DNA of 64,000 bases from Sulfurovum sp. XGS-02 (GCF_023213175.1 NZ_CP093312.1:2108001-2172000), one strand, 5' to 3'. Counted from the first letter of the stretch, positions 23,993 to 35,026 are shown. Notes: a model not told the origin generated them from the sequence alone. A program made the numbers and translations.

Positions 23993-26764
23993 ATGAAAGT
24001 AGGTAAGGCCAAAGAGATAGCCGAACTGCTCAACATACAACTCACTCGAAAAAGCAAAGCCGTACTCGAAAACTCGGTTTCCAATCCTCTTCTTGCAGGT
24101 GTCCCGGCCGTCTCACTGGACCGTTACCTCTCCCGTCTCATTGCTACCAAAAAATATACCATCATCGTGGTCAAACAAAAAGGAGAGATGCCGAACATCA
24201 AACGCTATGTCTCCAACATCATCTCTCCGGGTACAAACTTTGAATACCTGAGTGAACCCTCTGAGAATAACATCGTCTCTCTGCTCATCGATGAGAATGC
24301 CGGCATCTTCTCCGTAGGGTATGCGGCGATAGATGTGAGTACAGGTAAAACCATCTGTAACGAGATACACTCCACCCGCGATGACAAAACCTATGCCCTG
24401 GATGAAGCGTTCAACCTTCTGCAAACCTATACGACTTCAGAGGTCATCATCACGCTTGATAGTAAAGAGATTGACAAAGAGTGGATTATTCACTATTTGG
24501 AACTTGAGTCTCTGCACTACTCTCTCAATACAAAACGGTTTAAAATACAATTTCAAAATGAGCTCTTCACCCGGGTCTTCAACATCAACTCTTTTCTCTC
24601 CAGTATAGAGTTTCTTGACCTTGAGAGACATCCTTATACCACAGAGTCTCTGGCTGTACTGATCGACTTTATCATCGAACATGATGAGAGTATCATAGAG
24701 AAGATGAACAAGCCGCAGTTCTTGGGGAATAATCGTTATATGTACATCGGCAACAATGCCATGGAACAGCTTTCAGTGATTTCCCGCGATCCTTCCGACA
24801 TCACACTGCTTGACCTGATAGACAAAACATCGACTGCTTTTGGCAAACGTCTTCTCAAGGAGCGCTTGCTCAACCCTATCTGTGATAAAGCACTGCTTGA
24901 AGCACGGTATAACCTCACAGAACTGTTACTGCCGAGCATCAACCGTTTTGAGACACATCTGAAACAGATCTATGACCTTGAGCGTATCACGCGGCGTATC
25001 AAACTGCGTAAACTGCATCCTGTAGAATTGACATACATTGCGATGTCCCTGGATGCCATTTTGAAACTGCTTGACGATGCCCAAAGTAATGGCCTTGAGA
25101 TAGAGGGGAACCTCTATGATGAAACTCAGGAGATGCTGAAAGTGTTACATGACACGTTTGAACTGGATATCTGTGCACGCTTCCGTATAGAACAGATCAA
25201 TGACAACCTCTTTAAAGACGGGGTCTATCCTGCTATTGACACTATTGTCAAGAGTCAGCAAAAAGAGGTCAACAAAATGGAAGATGTAGCCGCCCATGTT
25301 GAATCCCTTTTTGACCAAGACAAACTGTTCTCCGGCACTGCTAAATATACAACGGTCAATTACCTTGAAAGCGAAGGGTATTTTCTCAACCTTACAAAAA
25401 ACCGTTTTACCCTCATAGAGAAGTCCCTTAAGGACTCTTTCGTGACCATTGACAACCAACATCACTTCTTTAAAGACTTTCACTATAAATACTTAAAAAA
25501 TGCCGTCAAGGTACAGGCACCTCTTTTTGAAGAGATCACGAGAAACTACGAAGCCTCTCAGGTCAAACTCGTTTCCCTTGTCAAACAACGCTATATAGAG
25601 AGTCTTGATCTACTTGAAAACAGGTTCTCTTTACTGCTTGACAAACTGATAGTCTTCATCGCCGACATCGATGTGGCGATCTCCAATGCAAAATGCAGCA
25701 AAACGATGAACCTCTCCCGTCCTATCATAGAAGAGGGTAACTTTTATGAGGCGATAGCCTTGCGACATCCTATTATAGAGTCCAATGACGAAAGAGGTAT
25801 TTATGTGCCTAATGATGTTTTTTTAGGAGAGAACAATGGGACAACACACAACCATATTACCCTCAATGCCAGTGACGGTGAAGATGTTCTAGGTACGCTT
25901 TTGTACGGTATCAACTCTTCAGGGAAGTCCTCATTGATGAAAAGTATAGGGATCTCAGTGGTCCTGGCACAAGCCGGTTTTTTTGTCCCTGCGGTGGAAC
26001 TTCGTTTCGGGCTCTATGAGAAACTCTTTACACGGATCGTTTCACAAGACAATCTTTACAAAGGGTTGTCAACCTTTGCTGTGGAGATGATGGAGCTCAA
26101 AAACATCTTCAACCGTGCAAATGCGCGCTCTTTGGTCCTAGGTGATGAGATAAGCCAAGGGACGGAAACAGAATCTGCCCTTGCCATCGTTTCAAGTGCT
26201 ATACTCAAACTTATCTCTTTGAGATCGACCTTTATCTTCGCAACGCACTTGCATCAGCTGGGAAGCATCCCTCAGCTGCAAAGTATGAAACAGCTTATCT
26301 TCCTGCATCTGGGGATCAAGTATGATGAAAGTAATGATACCCTCATCTATAACCGTGTACTGCAGTTAGGCATGGGAGACAGCCTTTACGGACTGGAGTT
26401 TGCCAAATCACTCCATATGGACAGTGAATTTCTCAATATGGCACAGACTATTCGGGAGAATCTGAACAATAGCGGAAGCGACATCAAAAAGCTACGCAGA
26501 CAAAAGAGCAGTAAATACAATAAAGATCTCTATCTCAGTAAGTGTGCCCTATGTGAAGAGAGTGTAGAGGATGTTCATCATATCGCTGAACAGAAGCATG
26601 CAAATCAGGAAGGGCAGATAGAGCACTTCCATAAAAACCATAAATACAACCTCATCCCTCTATGTAAAAATCATCATAATCTGGTGCATGAAGGAAAAAT
26701 TAATATCTCTGGATTCGTGATGACAAGTGAAGGGTTAAAATTGCATTATGAGATCAAGAGCTAA
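23993..26764 (+). CDS. MutS7-type mismatch-repair homologue with HNH domain, 5' end lost
   Basis: 923 residues from the first in-frame ATG. Just upstream, codons 23954-23992 encode [13 protein letters not shown], including the Phe-x-Glu mismatch-reading motif, but a TAG at 23942 and the lack of a start codon leave them untranslated. The rest of domain I ([14 protein letters not shown]), the lever and clamp helices, a Walker A (INSSGKSS near 645) and a Walker B (LVLGDEIS near 715) follow. The C-terminus (about 849-905) is an HNH nuclease with CALC, DVHH and LCKNHH. MutS plus HNH defines MutS7, known from Campylobacterota, giant viruses and octocoral mitochondria. As it stands, mismatch recognition should be lost. 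Confidence 0.9.
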   Translation: MKVGKAKEIAELLNIQLTRKSKAVLENSVSNPLLAGVPAVSLDRYLSRLIATKKYTIIVVKQKGEMPNIKRYVSNIISPGTNFEYLSEPSENNIVSLLIDENAGIFSVGYAAIDVSTGKTICNEIHSTRDDKTYALDEAFNLLQTYTTSEVIITLDSKEIDKEWIIHYLELESLHYSLNTKRFKIQFQNELFTRVFNINSFLSSIEFLDLERHPYTTESLAVLIDFIIEHDESIIEKMNKPQFLGNNRYMYIGNNAMEQLSVISRDPSDITLLDLIDKTSTAFGKRLLKERLLNPICDKALLEARYNLTELLLPSINRFETHLKQIYDLERITRRIKLRKLHPVELTYIAMSLDAILKLLDDAQSNGLEIEGNLYDETQEMLKVLHDTFELDICARFRIEQINDNLFKDGVYPAIDTIVKSQQKEVNKMEDVAAHVESLFDQDKLFSGTAKYTTVNYLESEGYFLNLTKNRFTLIEKSLKDSFVTIDNQHHFFKDFHYKYLKNAVKVQAPLFEEITRNYEASQVKLVSLVKQRYIESLDLLENRFSLLLDKLIVFIADIDVAISNAKCSKTMNLSRPIIEEGNFYEAIALRHPIIESNDERGIYVPNDVFLGENNGTTHNHITLNASDGEDVLGTLLYGINSSGKSSLMKSIGISVVLAQAGFFVPAVELRFGLYEKLFTRIVSQDNLYKGLSTFAVEMMELKNIFNRANARSLVLGDEISQGTETESALAIVSSAILKLISLRSTFIFATHLHQLGSIPQLQSMKQLIFLHLGIKYDESNDTLIYNRVLQLGMGDSLYGLEFAKSLHMDSEFLNMAQTIRENLNNSGSDIKKLRRQKSSKYNKDLYLSKCALCEESVEDVHHIAEQKHANQEGQIEHFHKNHKYNLIPLCKNHHNLVHEGKINISGFVMTSEGLKLHYEIKS

Positions 26765-26875
26765 AACTCATTGCATGTGAGGAACTATATTCCGAATCGT
26801 ACAAAGAGTAACGCAAACCAAAATAGGTTTAGATGCATGAAGTTTTCTCACAGGAAATGCCCTTGGGTGTGCTAG

Positions 26876-26904
26876 AGATTTAAAAGCTGTACTAAGAGTA
26901 CAGC
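26876..26904 (-). terminator. Terminator of thrS-infC
   Basis: GCTGTACT and AGTACAGC (26886-26904) pair perfectly around three bases; on the minus strand TTTT follows. It lies 42 bases past the infC stop codon. Confidence 0.65.
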
Positions 26905-26945
26905 ATTAAATATCTATCGAAAGATTATGTGCTATAAACTTATTT

Positions 26946-27494
26946 TTATTTCTTTTGAGGTGTCACATACATGTTAATGTAGCGCCCCTCTTGTGTAGGT
27001 TTACTCTCCAGGTTTCCGATATCTTCAAGCATAGGCCAGACACGGTTAAGCACTTCTACGCCCCATTCAGGGTTTGCCATCTCGCGTCCTCTAAGGAAGA
27101 CGCGAAGTTTTACATGCTTCCCTTTCTCCAAGAACTCTCTGGCATGTTTTACTTTATAGTTGATATCATTCTCAGCAATCTTACAAGAGAACTTGACCTC
27201 TTTTACATCGATGGTCTTCTGCTTCTTTTTTGCTTCTTTTTTCTTTTTCTCAAGCTCGTATTTGTGTTTACCGTAGTCCATGATTTTAGCAACAGGAGGT
27301 TTCGCATCAGGTGACATAAGAACAAGATCTAAACCTCTCTCTTCTGCTATTTGCAGTGCTTCAGACTTAGAGATGATACCAAGCTGCTCTCCGTCATCAC
27401 TGAGTACCCTAAGTTCATTCGCTCTGATAGCGTCATTCATAATGACATCATCACCTTTTTTTCTGCCTCTGCTTCTATCTTGTTGTCTACTCAA
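26946..27494 (-). CDS. infC: Translation initiation factor IF-3
   Basis: 182 residues with the IF3 N-domain ([20 protein letters not shown]) and C-domain ([21 protein letters not shown]). The start is TTG, overlapping the thrS stop codon, with AAGG before it. Non-AUG starts on infC allow IF3 to repress its own synthesis in other bacteria, so this start may be regulatory. A terminator and mutS7 separate it from rpmI. Confidence 0.96.
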   Translation of the reverse strand: MSRQQDRSRGRKKGDDVIMNDAIRANELRVLSDDGEQLGIISKSEALQIAEERGLDLVLMSPDAKPPVAKIMDYGKHKYELEKKKKEAKKKQKTIDVKEVKFSCKIAENDINYKVKHAREFLEKGKHVKLRVFLRGREMANPEWGVEVLNRVWPMLEDIGNLESKPTQEGRYINMYVTPQKK

Positions 27495-29305
27495 ATTTTA
27501 CCTTCTTGAAGTTGTTGTGTTAATTTTACCATAAATTCTTCTTGTGAAAGATTATACTGTTCTTTGGCTCTTCTGTCTCGAATCGCGACCGTTTTATTTG
27601 CCACTTCTTCATCTCCGATGATCACAACGTACGGTACACGCTGCTTTTCTGCGTTACGTACACGTTTGTTAAGAGAGTCATTTTTGTCATAGACTTCAGC
27701 ATCCATTCCCTCTTGAACCAATCTTTTCTTAAGCGCATAGGCATAATCTGCATGCGTATCTGCAATAGGAACAAATATCACCTGTACAGGCGCCAAGAAG
27801 AAAGGGAACTCCCCGGCATAATGCTCCGTGAGGATACCAATGAAACGTTCAAATGATCCCAGGATCGCTCTGTGTATCATCACCGGTTTCTTACGCGTGT
27901 TGTCATCCGCAACATACTCTACTTCAAAACGTTCAGGAAGGTTGAAGTCTACCTGTATCGTACCGCACTGCCATTTACGTCCAATAGCATCGGTGATCTT
28001 AATGTCTATCTTCGGACCATAAAATGCGCCCCCGCCTTCATCGATGGTAAACGGCAGATTATTGCCGTTGAGTGCATCTTTGAGTCCTTGTGTTGCCAAT
28101 TCCCATACTGCATCATCACCGATCGCTTTTTCCGGTTTGGTTGCCACTTCCATCGTATACTCAAAGCCGAACAGCTTCATTACTGAATCCACGAACTCCA
28201 CAACATCAAGTACCTCAGTCGCGATCTGGTTCGGTTCACAGAAGATATGTGCATCATCCTGGGTAAATTCACGTACACGGAGAAGCCCGTGAAGTACTCC
28301 TGACTTTTCATGACGATGTACCACACCATACTCATAATAACGCAGTGGCAGATCACGATAACTTTTCGGTGCTTGTTTAAAGACCTGGATGTGCCCCAAA
28401 CAGTTCATCGGCTTGATCCCATACTCTTGTTCATCGATCGTAGTGAGGTACATATTTTCACCATAACATGCATAGTGCCCGGAAATTCTCCACATATCCG
28501 CCTTGAGGATCTCCGGTCCGCGTACGGGTTCATAACCGCGAGTAAGGTGTGCTTTGTGCAGGATACTCTCCAGTTTGTAACGCAGCTTTGCACCTTTTGG
28601 CATCCAGAACGGAAGCCCTGGTCCTGCCGCATCATTGAACATAAAGAGTTCCATTTCGTGACCAATCTTTCTATGGTCACGCTTTTTAGCCTCTTCAAGC
28701 ATTGTCAAATGCGCTTTCAGTGTCTCTTTGTCTGCAAACGCCACACCGTAGATACGTGTCAGCATCTCCGCATTCTCATCACCGCCAAGGTATGCCCCTG
28801 CGACACGTGTCAGTTTGAAATTATGCAAGAAACGGAGTGCCGGTACGTGAGGTCCACGGCACAGGTCTTCAAAATCACCCTGCTTATAGATAGAGAGCGT
28901 ATCATCTTCGATACGAGACATGACCTTTTGTTTGAGATCATCATCCGCGAACTTTTCCATCGCTTCAGCCTTGCTCATCTCATACTTTTCAATCTTGTAC
29001 TTTTTCTTGATGAGCTCTTTCATCTTCTTTTCGATCGTTTTAAGATCATTCTCGCCTATTTGCTCATCCACTCTGAAGTCATAGTAGAAACCTTCATCCA
29101 CCACAGGACCGACAAAGAACTGTGAATTAGGATACAGTTCTGTGATAGCCTGGGCCATAAGGTGTGCTGTCGAGTGACGTACTATCTCCAAAGAAGCCTC
29201 AGAATTGTCATACTCTATAGGTGTTGCTGTGCAGTTTTCTCCTGCACTCTGTGTATCAATAATATTGCCTTGGTCATCTATATAACCGATAAGATTTTCA
29301 CTCAA
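27491..29305 (-). CDS. thrS: Threonyl-tRNA synthetase
   Basis: 604 residues. The editing domain has HSTAHLMAQ near residue 43 and CRGPHV near 147. The class II core has [18 protein letters not shown] and [10 protein letters not shown]. The N-terminal TGS domain found in many homologues is missing, as is common in Campylobacterota. The start is TTG with AAAGGG before it. It charges tRNA-Thr and is co-transcribed with infC. Confidence 0.96.
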   Translation of the reverse strand: MSENLIGYIDDQGNIIDTQSAGENCTATPIEYDNSEASLEIVRHSTAHLMAQAITELYPNSQFFVGPVVDEGFYYDFRVDEQIGENDLKTIEKKMKELIKKKYKIEKYEMSKAEAMEKFADDDLKQKVMSRIEDDTLSIYKQGDFEDLCRGPHVPALRFLHNFKLTRVAGAYLGGDENAEMLTRIYGVAFADKETLKAHLTMLEEAKKRDHRKIGHEMELFMFNDAAGPGLPFWMPKGAKLRYKLESILHKAHLTRGYEPVRGPEILKADMWRISGHYACYGENMYLTTIDEQEYGIKPMNCLGHIQVFKQAPKSYRDLPLRYYEYGVVHRHEKSGVLHGLLRVREFTQDDAHIFCEPNQIATEVLDVVEFVDSVMKLFGFEYTMEVATKPEKAIGDDAVWELATQGLKDALNGNNLPFTIDEGGGAFYGPKIDIKITDAIGRKWQCGTIQVDFNLPERFEVEYVADDNTRKKPVMIHRAILGSFERFIGILTEHYAGEFPFFLAPVQVIFVPIADTHADYAYALKKRLVQEGMDAEVYDKNDSLNKRVRNAEKQRVPYVVIIGDEEVANKTVAIRDRRAKEQYNLSQEEFMVKLTQQLQEGKI

Positions 29306-29356
29306 ATTAACCCTTTGTGTTATCGCCGCCTACAATGCAGCGTTAAAAATGCGGCT

Positions 29357-29385
29357 ATTATATCCAAAAGTTGGATAGAAAGAAA
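29357..29385 (-). promoter_or_regulatory. Probable promoter of thrS-infC
   Basis: The minus strand has TTTGGATATAAT (TATAAT at 29357-29362), about 50 bases before the thrS start. It is the same 12 bases as at the rpmI promoter. Confidence 0.6.
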
Positions 29386-29426
29386 TTAATGGGGAAAAGA
29401 GAGCGGTTTTTCCCACAAGTGCATCC

Positions 29427-29855
29427 CTAGTCATTCAATATTTTCACCAGTCCCATTGGTGCATATGCAGCCATGGGACCGCCTGCTACCCATTTTTTCA
29501 TTGCAAGTTTTCCCCGTAACGCATAATTACTGCCATCATCTGTGTCTCTTATGTCATCACAGTATTTCATTAATTCCTGGGCTTGTTCCAAGTCATTGTC
29601 CGTAAAGTTTTTTAGTAGATAGTGTGTACGTATTTTAAGTTGATCTTTTTCGTTGAGCTGGTAGGCTTGTGCAATATAATCCATCACTCCCATAAAATAG
29701 CCAAAGATCATTGCATGTTTGTTCTTGTCATCAAGGAGGAAAGGGTTATTCATTTTAGGCATAGCCAGAGAAGCCTCTGTGAAGGCACTCAACTCTTCAT
29801 ATATTTTTTCATAAGGTACCGTATCTTTCGTTTTTAGAAAGTCAAATAGTCCCAA
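29427..29855 (-). CDS. Conserved hypothetical protein, cytoplasmic
   Basis: 142 residues from a TTG with AGGGG before it, giving the usual small-protein start MGLFDFLKTKD; an ATG five codons earlier overlaps that ribosome site. It is helical, without membrane segments or cysteine clusters, and carries MNNPFLLDDKNKHAMIFGYF and a Gly/Ala/Pro-rich end. No domain is recognised. It stands alone between thrS and the tRNA gene. Confidence 0.65.
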   Translation of the reverse strand: MGLFDFLKTKDTVPYEKIYEELSAFTEASLAMPKMNNPFLLDDKNKHAMIFGYFMGVMDYIAQAYQLNEKDQLKIRTHYLLKNFTDNDLEQAQELMKYCDDIRDTDDGSNYALRGKLAMKKWVAGGPMAAYAPMGLVKILND

Positions 29856-30001
29856 AACAACCCCTGTCAATCAATTTGATATAGAAACTATATCATAAAA
29901 ACGTCACATTATATCAAATAATATTGTGTAATACAAAATAAATATCAAGATGTGAAGTTAAGAAAAGTTTTGTAAAGGATTGATTGTATCAAAAAAGTGA
30001 G

Positions 30002-30077
30002 TGGTGATCACGATTGGACTTGAACCAACGACTTCTTCCATGTCAAGGAAGTACTCTACCAACTGAGTTACGCGATC
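30002..30077 (-). tRNA. tRNA-Val (anticodon GAC)
   Basis: The minus strand folds into a full cloverleaf: acceptor GATCGCG/CGTGATC, D-stem ACTC/GAGT, anticodon stem CTTCC/GGAAG with loop TTGACAT, T-stem GTTGG/CCAAT. The discriminator is A and CCA is encoded. The anticodon GAC reads valine codons GUC and GUU. Confidence 0.95.
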
Positions 30078-30145
30078 ATTGAACAAAACAGAGATGTTTT
30101 GCAGGTTGAAAGTATAGCCAACAGATACTTAAAAATGGGGGCGAC

Positions 30146-30781
30146 TTAGTCTTCACAGACCCAGGCGCTCTCCGAGCAGAGTCTGTCGAGATATTCACTT
30201 GCTTCACTTTTCCCTGAGATCAATGCTTTTTTAAAATTGTCATACGCCTTCATTTTATCATGCGTGATACCTTCTCCCCATGCATAGAGGACTGCCACAT
30301 TGACCTGTGCTGCATTGTCACCCATACTTGCTGCTTTTTGAAAAAGTTCAAAGGCCTTTTGCTGGTCCTGCTTCACGCCTTTGCCTTCCATATATAATGC
30401 GGCCAGGTTATTGTAGGCCTGCATAATACCTGACTCTACCGCTTTCTCATACCAGTATCGTGCTTTTTCATAGCCATGTGCATCCGTCTCTCCCCCACTG
30501 TGATAGAGTTGTGCCAAGTTGTACTGTGCAGACCCGTTGCCCTGTTTCGCTGCTTTTTCATACCATTGCTTCGCTTTGTCAAGGTCTTTCTGTACACCTT
30601 TGCCATTCGCATAGATAAGCCCGACATTGTACTGTGCCTTTGCATCATCTTTTTTCGCCAAGGCATAAAAGGTATTCAATGCTTTGATATAACCGCCATT
30701 ATTATAGTCCTCGACTGCCTGATTGAAATCATTGGCAAAGAGAGTGACCGTAGCGATGATAAAAATAGATAAAACTTTCAT
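30146..30781 (-). CDS. Sel1-repeat periplasmic protein
   Basis: 211 residues from MKVLSIFIIATVTLFA, a signal peptide; GAGGAAG lies right before this ATG. About five Sel1/TPR-like repeats follow (AQYNVGLIYANGKGV, AQYNLAQLYHSG, AYNNLAALYMEGKGV, AQVNVAVLYAWGEGI). Such solenoids bind other proteins; in Campylobacterota they are common as secreted cysteine-rich or cell-envelope proteins. This one has cysteines only at the C-terminus. Its partner is unknown. Confidence 0.85.
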   Translation of the reverse strand: MKVLSIFIIATVTLFANDFNQAVEDYNNGGYIKALNTFYALAKKDDAKAQYNVGLIYANGKGVQKDLDKAKQWYEKAAKQGNGSAQYNLAQLYHSGGETDAHGYEKARYWYEKAVESGIMQAYNNLAALYMEGKGVKQDQQKAFELFQKAASMGDNAAQVNVAVLYAWGEGITHDKMKAYDNFKKALISGKSEASEYLDRLCSESAWVCED

Positions 30782-30808
30782 AACTTCCTCTTTCAACTAA
30801 CAGATAGA

Positions 30809-31555
30809 TTATATCAAGGTCTCAGCAACAAATGTCTTAGTTACCTTACCGCCAAACCTGTAGACACCCTCTTCATAACTCACATAGAGTTCCTCCCCGC
30901 TTGTAGGAAATACCTTCATCTTATCAGGAACTTTCCCCTCTTTATGACAACGTATAAAACATGCGACCATCCCTGTCCCACAGGCTAAGGTTTCATCTTC
31001 CACGCCACGCTCGTAGGTACGGACATAGAGGGCATCATCTTTCACGCTACAGATATCCACATTCGCATTATACTTATGACGTAAAATACGTGCTTCTTCT
31101 ATGTTGAGATCATCTACATTCTCTCTCACAGCTACAAGATGGGGGACCCCCGAATTGATCAGCCACCAATTTTCACCATACTCATCTATCTCTTTACTGA
31201 TGATCTCTGGAGGGACCATATCGCTGACCACATAAAGACCGTTGATCGTGGCACGTATCACCCCTGCTCCGGTGAGGAACTCTGCCTTATTGTCTTTTGC
31301 AATCCCTTTTTCCAAGGCAAAATGGGCTACGGCTCTACTTGCATTACCGCACATATCTGCAACACTTCCGTCTGCATTGTAAAATTCCCATTCAAAGTCA
31401 TATTCAGGATGTGGCAACACCACTACAAGACCGTCTGCTCCTACACCGTTTTGTCTATGGCAGAGTTTTTTGGCAAGTTCCGATCTGTCCGCTTTTTTTT
31501 GTGCCACAAACATTACAAAATCGTTACCGCTGGCTGAATATTTAGTTACTGTCAT
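30809..31555 (-). CDS. dapF: Diaminopimelate epimerase
   Basis: 248 residues. The two catalytic cysteines are visible in MCGNASR near residue 68 and LACGTGM near 191. The start MTVTKYSASGNDF is typical of the family. It converts LL- to meso-diaminopimelate for lysine and peptidoglycan. It overlaps coaE by 14 bases and is followed by the Sel1 gene. Confidence 0.95.
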   Translation of the reverse strand: MTVTKYSASGNDFVMFVAQKKADRSELAKKLCHRQNGVGADGLVVVLPHPEYDFEWEFYNADGSVADMCGNASRAVAHFALEKGIAKDNKAEFLTGAGVIRATINGLYVVSDMVPPEIISKEIDEYGENWWLINSGVPHLVAVRENVDDLNIEEARILRHKYNANVDICSVKDDALYVRTYERGVEDETLACGTGMVACFIRCHKEGKVPDKMKVFPTSGEELYVSYEEGVYRFGGKVTKTFVAETLI

Positions 31556-32141
31556 TAAGTATCTCCTCTTTTACGCGTTCACATTCTTTTTCTAATTGTG
31601 TAAGTGTACCACTATTATCTATAACATAGGTTGCGCGCTTACGTTTTTCTTCCACAGGTATTTGTGCCTCTATACGATTGAGTGCTTCTTCTTTCGTATA
31701 CCCTTCCCTCTGCATCAGGCGTTCAAGCTGTTTCTCTTCTGTCGTATAGACCACGAGCGATTTTTTAATAGGGTACCGTTCATTTTCAAAAAAGAGGGGA
31801 ATATCTATAAAATAGGGCTTCCTCAGCCTGTCCTGTTCGAGAGAGAGACGTTCGATCTCTTCATAGATCAGCGGATGCAGCAGTGCTTCAAGTGCTTTAC
31901 GCTTCTCTTTATCGGAAAAGACAATAGCCCCCAAAGCCTTTCTGTCTACCTTACCCTCATGTACCAATGTCTCACCGAATTTCTCAGCAATCGCTTCATG
32001 CTGTTCATCAAGTATCTTATGGGCGATCTTGTCGGCATCTATGATATGAAATCCCGAAGCCTCGAGAAGCTTTACCGTCGAACTTTTCCCCGTCGCGATA
32101 CTTCCTGTGAGGGCGATAGCATACTTAAAAGCCATTACCAT
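31542..32141 (-). CDS. coaE: Dephospho-CoA kinase
   Basis: 199 residues with a P-loop ALTGSIATGKSS near the N-terminus and IDADKIAH, which binds the substrate side. It carries out the last step of coenzyme A synthesis. The ATGs at 32141 and 32135 are both possible; neither has a strong ribosome site, and coupling to the upstream gene (7-base overlap) may serve instead. Confidence 0.94.
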   Translation of the reverse strand: MVMAFKYAIALTGSIATGKSSTVKLLEASGFHIIDADKIAHKILDEQHEAIAEKFGETLVHEGKVDRKALGAIVFSDKEKRKALEALLHPLIYEEIERLSLEQDRLRKPYFIDIPLFFENERYPIKKSLVVYTTEEKQLERLMQREGYTKEEALNRIEAQIPVEEKRKRATYVIDNSGTLTQLEKECERVKEEILNDSN

Positions 32142-33808
32142 TTTCTATAAGACTGAAGTTGCATATGATCATAACCGTATATATCCTCTCTAAACTGCAG
32201 TACGCCATCGTAATCTACATAAGCAGTCAGATACACCACATCTACAGGCACCTTCTGGGTTAAAGACAAGAACTCTTTTCTTGTACCCTTGAGCCTCTCC
32301 TGTGCCTTCTCAAAATCTATCGTATCATTAAAAGAAGAAAATGTTTCTAACAGTTCTATGGGCTTGCCCAAACGGATACACCCATGACTGAAAGCCCTTA
32401 CATTCCGTTCAAAAAGATTTTTTGTCGGTGTATCATGCATATAGACAGAAAACTGGTTTGGAAAAAGGAATTTCACCTTTCCAAGCGCATTATGATACCC
32501 CGGTGTCTGTGCAAAGCGAAACGGTACTGTTTTGCTGTAACGGTATTGCCCCCAGTCTACAGAGCCTGCACTCACTTTTTGGGCATCTTCTCCCCAGCCT
32601 GTATAGATCTCTATTTTCTCTTTTTTCATGGCATGCGGATCTTTAAATATCTTAGGGATCATCTCTTTTTGGATAATGCTCTTGGGCACGTTCCAATGCG
32701 GGTTAAGGACAATGGTCCGCACGGTATTGGAAAAGACCGGTGTAGGATTTTTTCTTGTCCCCGTGATCACTTTCATCTGCAGGCGCAATGCGCTATCTTC
32801 TTCAAAAAAGAGTGTAAATGCAGGGATATTAATAATAATATGCCGTTTTGCATTGCGTTCATGAAGCCACTTGATACGGTCAAGGTTTAAACGTATCTGC
32901 TCAATACGCTTTTCTATAGGAACATTAAGCGCTGCCATCGTCTTTGGACCAATAATGCCTTCATCTTCCAGACCATGACGTTTTTGAAAATGCACAATAG
33001 CCTCTTTTAAACAGTTATCATACCTGTTGTCCTCTTTGCTGTGACACTTTCCATCATCTCCTGTGATGCGCACTCTTTTTCTTAAGAGGGGAACAACCTC
33101 ATGGGATTCACCTGGCTTAAGCACACCTTTGAACGCGATGATAGGCCATCCGCCGTTTTTTTGCATCTCCAGGTACTGGATAAGTGATGCCTGAAGCTCT
33201 TTATAGTGGTACTCTTTGGGTTCTGCCTGGGCAAACAACTCGGATAAACTGCCGCTCAGTGCTGCCGTTTCAAGCAGAGAGAGTGGACCAAATCCGGGTC
33301 TGTACGTCACCCAGCCAGCATAGATGCCCTGTGCTTTCAGGTTGTAAAGTCTATCTTGAAATGCACCCCAGTTGATACTGCCATACAGCGTATAATCAGC
33401 ATACCCTTTATAGAGTTGCGACATTTTGAATTCAAGGTCTACTTTTTGGGACACTGTACCATTGGTACCGTAAATCTCCTGTGCTTTTTGCTCCAAAATG
33501 AGCGCATCCTGATAGAGTTTGGAAGTCGCATCAAGGGTTCGATCCTGCGTGATCTGTCTAAAAAGTTCTTGACTGAATGCAGAGAGAGAATCTTCATCTA
33601 TCCAGACAGGTACGAAAAAAAGCCGTGTATAGAGTCGTTTTAAAAAACTATTCGAAGGTTGGGTCTGCAGTGAATTTATCATCACCGTTGATGCCACTTC
33701 ATGGAACTCCAAATGGGTATTTGCATTGGCACCTTGGGAGAACATAAAAGCAGCAATAAGCCCAAGGCGTATAGTTACATCTCTGATTATCTGTTTAATT
33801 CTTTTCAT
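32135..33808 (-). CDS. L,D-transpeptidase, YcbB/LdtD-like
   Basis: 557 residues with a signal peptide (about 1-29). A peptidoglycan-binding domain lies near 240-290 (FQKRHGLEDEGIIGPKTMAALN), followed by a YkuD catalytic domain with SHGCIR near 477; the cysteine is the nucleophile. The length and domain order match YcbB. It crosslinks or trims peptidoglycan through 3-3 links in the periplasm. It is the first gene of a run with coaE and dapF, all overlapping. Confidence 0.92.
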   Translation of the reverse strand: MKRIKQIIRDVTIRLGLIAAFMFSQGANANTHLEFHEVASTVMINSLQTQPSNSFLKRLYTRLFFVPVWIDEDSLSAFSQELFRQITQDRTLDATSKLYQDALILEQKAQEIYGTNGTVSQKVDLEFKMSQLYKGYADYTLYGSINWGAFQDRLYNLKAQGIYAGWVTYRPGFGPLSLLETAALSGSLSELFAQAEPKEYHYKELQASLIQYLEMQKNGGWPIIAFKGVLKPGESHEVVPLLRKRVRITGDDGKCHSKEDNRYDNCLKEAIVHFQKRHGLEDEGIIGPKTMAALNVPIEKRIEQIRLNLDRIKWLHERNAKRHIIINIPAFTLFFEEDSALRLQMKVITGTRKNPTPVFSNTVRTIVLNPHWNVPKSIIQKEMIPKIFKDPHAMKKEKIEIYTGWGEDAQKVSAGSVDWGQYRYSKTVPFRFAQTPGYHNALGKVKFLFPNQFSVYMHDTPTKNLFERNVRAFSHGCIRLGKPIELLETFSSFNDTIDFEKAQERLKGTRKEFLSLTQKVPVDVVYLTAYVDYDGVLQFREDIYGYDHMQLQSYRKW

Positions 33809-33889
33809 TGACCTTCCATTCTATCTTGATCAGCTATGAGTATATCAAAAAATTATACCAAAACAGTTTTCATCCCAAAGAGGAGTGAT

Positions 33890-35026
33890 CTAAAAAGAAT
33901 AATTGACAAACATCCTAAAGTTTTGAAAAGAGAGATCTCCATTTTCGACATCGGAGTAGACAGCTGAAAAGTTGACGGCATCGCTATACGCATATCCCAT
34001 CCCGATGTCATACTCCCTGGCATGGTTTTGCTCTCCTGTATGGGCATCTATATTTGCTGTAAAGTTTAATCCCTCTGCACCTATGATAGAGGCATCCCAT
34101 CCTATGGTGTAGAGTATGGTCTCTCCATCCGGCCCTTCTTCTCTAAGGGTATTATGTTCTGCATTGGTGAAGAACGGACCGCCCCCAAAAAAGTTGTCCG
34201 CAGCACTTCCATGGACTTTATTGTAGGCGATCGTCGCTGTAAGGCCTGCCTTCTTGAGACCAAAAGATGCCGCTACCCCATAAATTTCGGAGTCCTCTGC
34301 GTTGTCATAATCTTGAAAAGCATACTGGAGTGCCCCACCATAGGTAAAGCGATCGGTCTCCTCTTCGTAATTGGCTTCCAGATAGCTTATCTTTACTGCA
34401 TCTTTCAAATAATAGAACCATCCCGATACGACCGTTTTACTCATTCCTTCATAGGTGATACCCACTATTTGCATACCCTCATTCCCATGCACATTACTAA
34501 ATGTACCGGGTGATTCACTGTCGACACCGGCCCATTTTTGTAGATGGGAAAGAAATATCGTTGTATCTTTGAGGGATGTATTGAGAAGTGTCAGGGCCTC
34601 AAATGTGTTAGGGACCATCCCTATATCATCACTGTCGGCAAAAGGCGTATCAAAACTCTGTCGTCCTGCAACCAGTGTTGTTCCTGAAAATCTGCCTTTC
34701 AAATAGGCTTCACCCAAGATGGCATAATCTTCATTCTTCTCATCAAAAAAAGGTATGCCTTCAAACCCCTCTTCGCCATTACCTTGGGAAGTAAAGAGTG
34801 TTGCACCTGCCTGCAGACCATAGAAAGGTGCTGTTTCGAAGTGCAGTTTGACTCCTAGTGCATACTCTGTATCTGTGTCATTGTCTGCTTTATGGCTTTG
34901 ATACCCTACTCTCACCATGGCATCATAATGCGCTTTGGATAACGATTGACCCAAACTCTCTGCACAGAGAGGCATACCCGTGATCAACAGAACACCGACT
35001 ATTCTCTTTTTCGCTGAATCTTTAAT
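33890..35026 (-). CDS. Outer-membrane porin, OprD-like, with odd start
   Basis: About 378 residues, beta-rich, ending in phenylalanine (MFVNYSF) as outer-membrane barrels do. A plausible signal peptide, KDSAKKRIVGVLLITGMPLC, needs codons upstream of the first common start (TTG at 34987). The frame opens at an ATT that overlaps the feoA stop codon (ATTAA). No ATG or GTG is available there. Either a rare ATT start is used or the TTG gives a signal without positive charges. OprD-type porins pass small substrates; this one's are unknown. Confidence 0.75.
   Translation of the reverse strand: MKDSAKKRIVGVLLITGMPLCAESLGQSLSKAHYDAMVRVGYQSHKADNDTDTEYALGVKLHFETAPFYGLQAGATLFTSQGNGEEGFEGIPFFDEKNEDYAILGEAYLKGRFSGTTLVAGRQSFDTPFADSDDIGMVPNTFEALTLLNTSLKDTTIFLSHLQKWAGVDSESPGTFSNVHGNEGMQIVGITYEGMSKTVVSGWFYYLKDAVKISYLEANYEEETDRFTYGGALQYAFQDYDNAEDSEIYGVAASFGLKKAGLTATIAYNKVHGSAADNFFGGGPFFTNAEHNTLREEGPDGETILYTIGWDASIIGAEGLNFTANIDAHTGEQNHAREYDIGMGYAYSDAVNFSAVYSDVENGDLSFQNFRMFVNYSF

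Noticed and set aside
28310-29125. 271-codon plus-strand frame
   Set aside because: It is the mirror of thrS, whose protein is fully conserved; the frame is open by chance.
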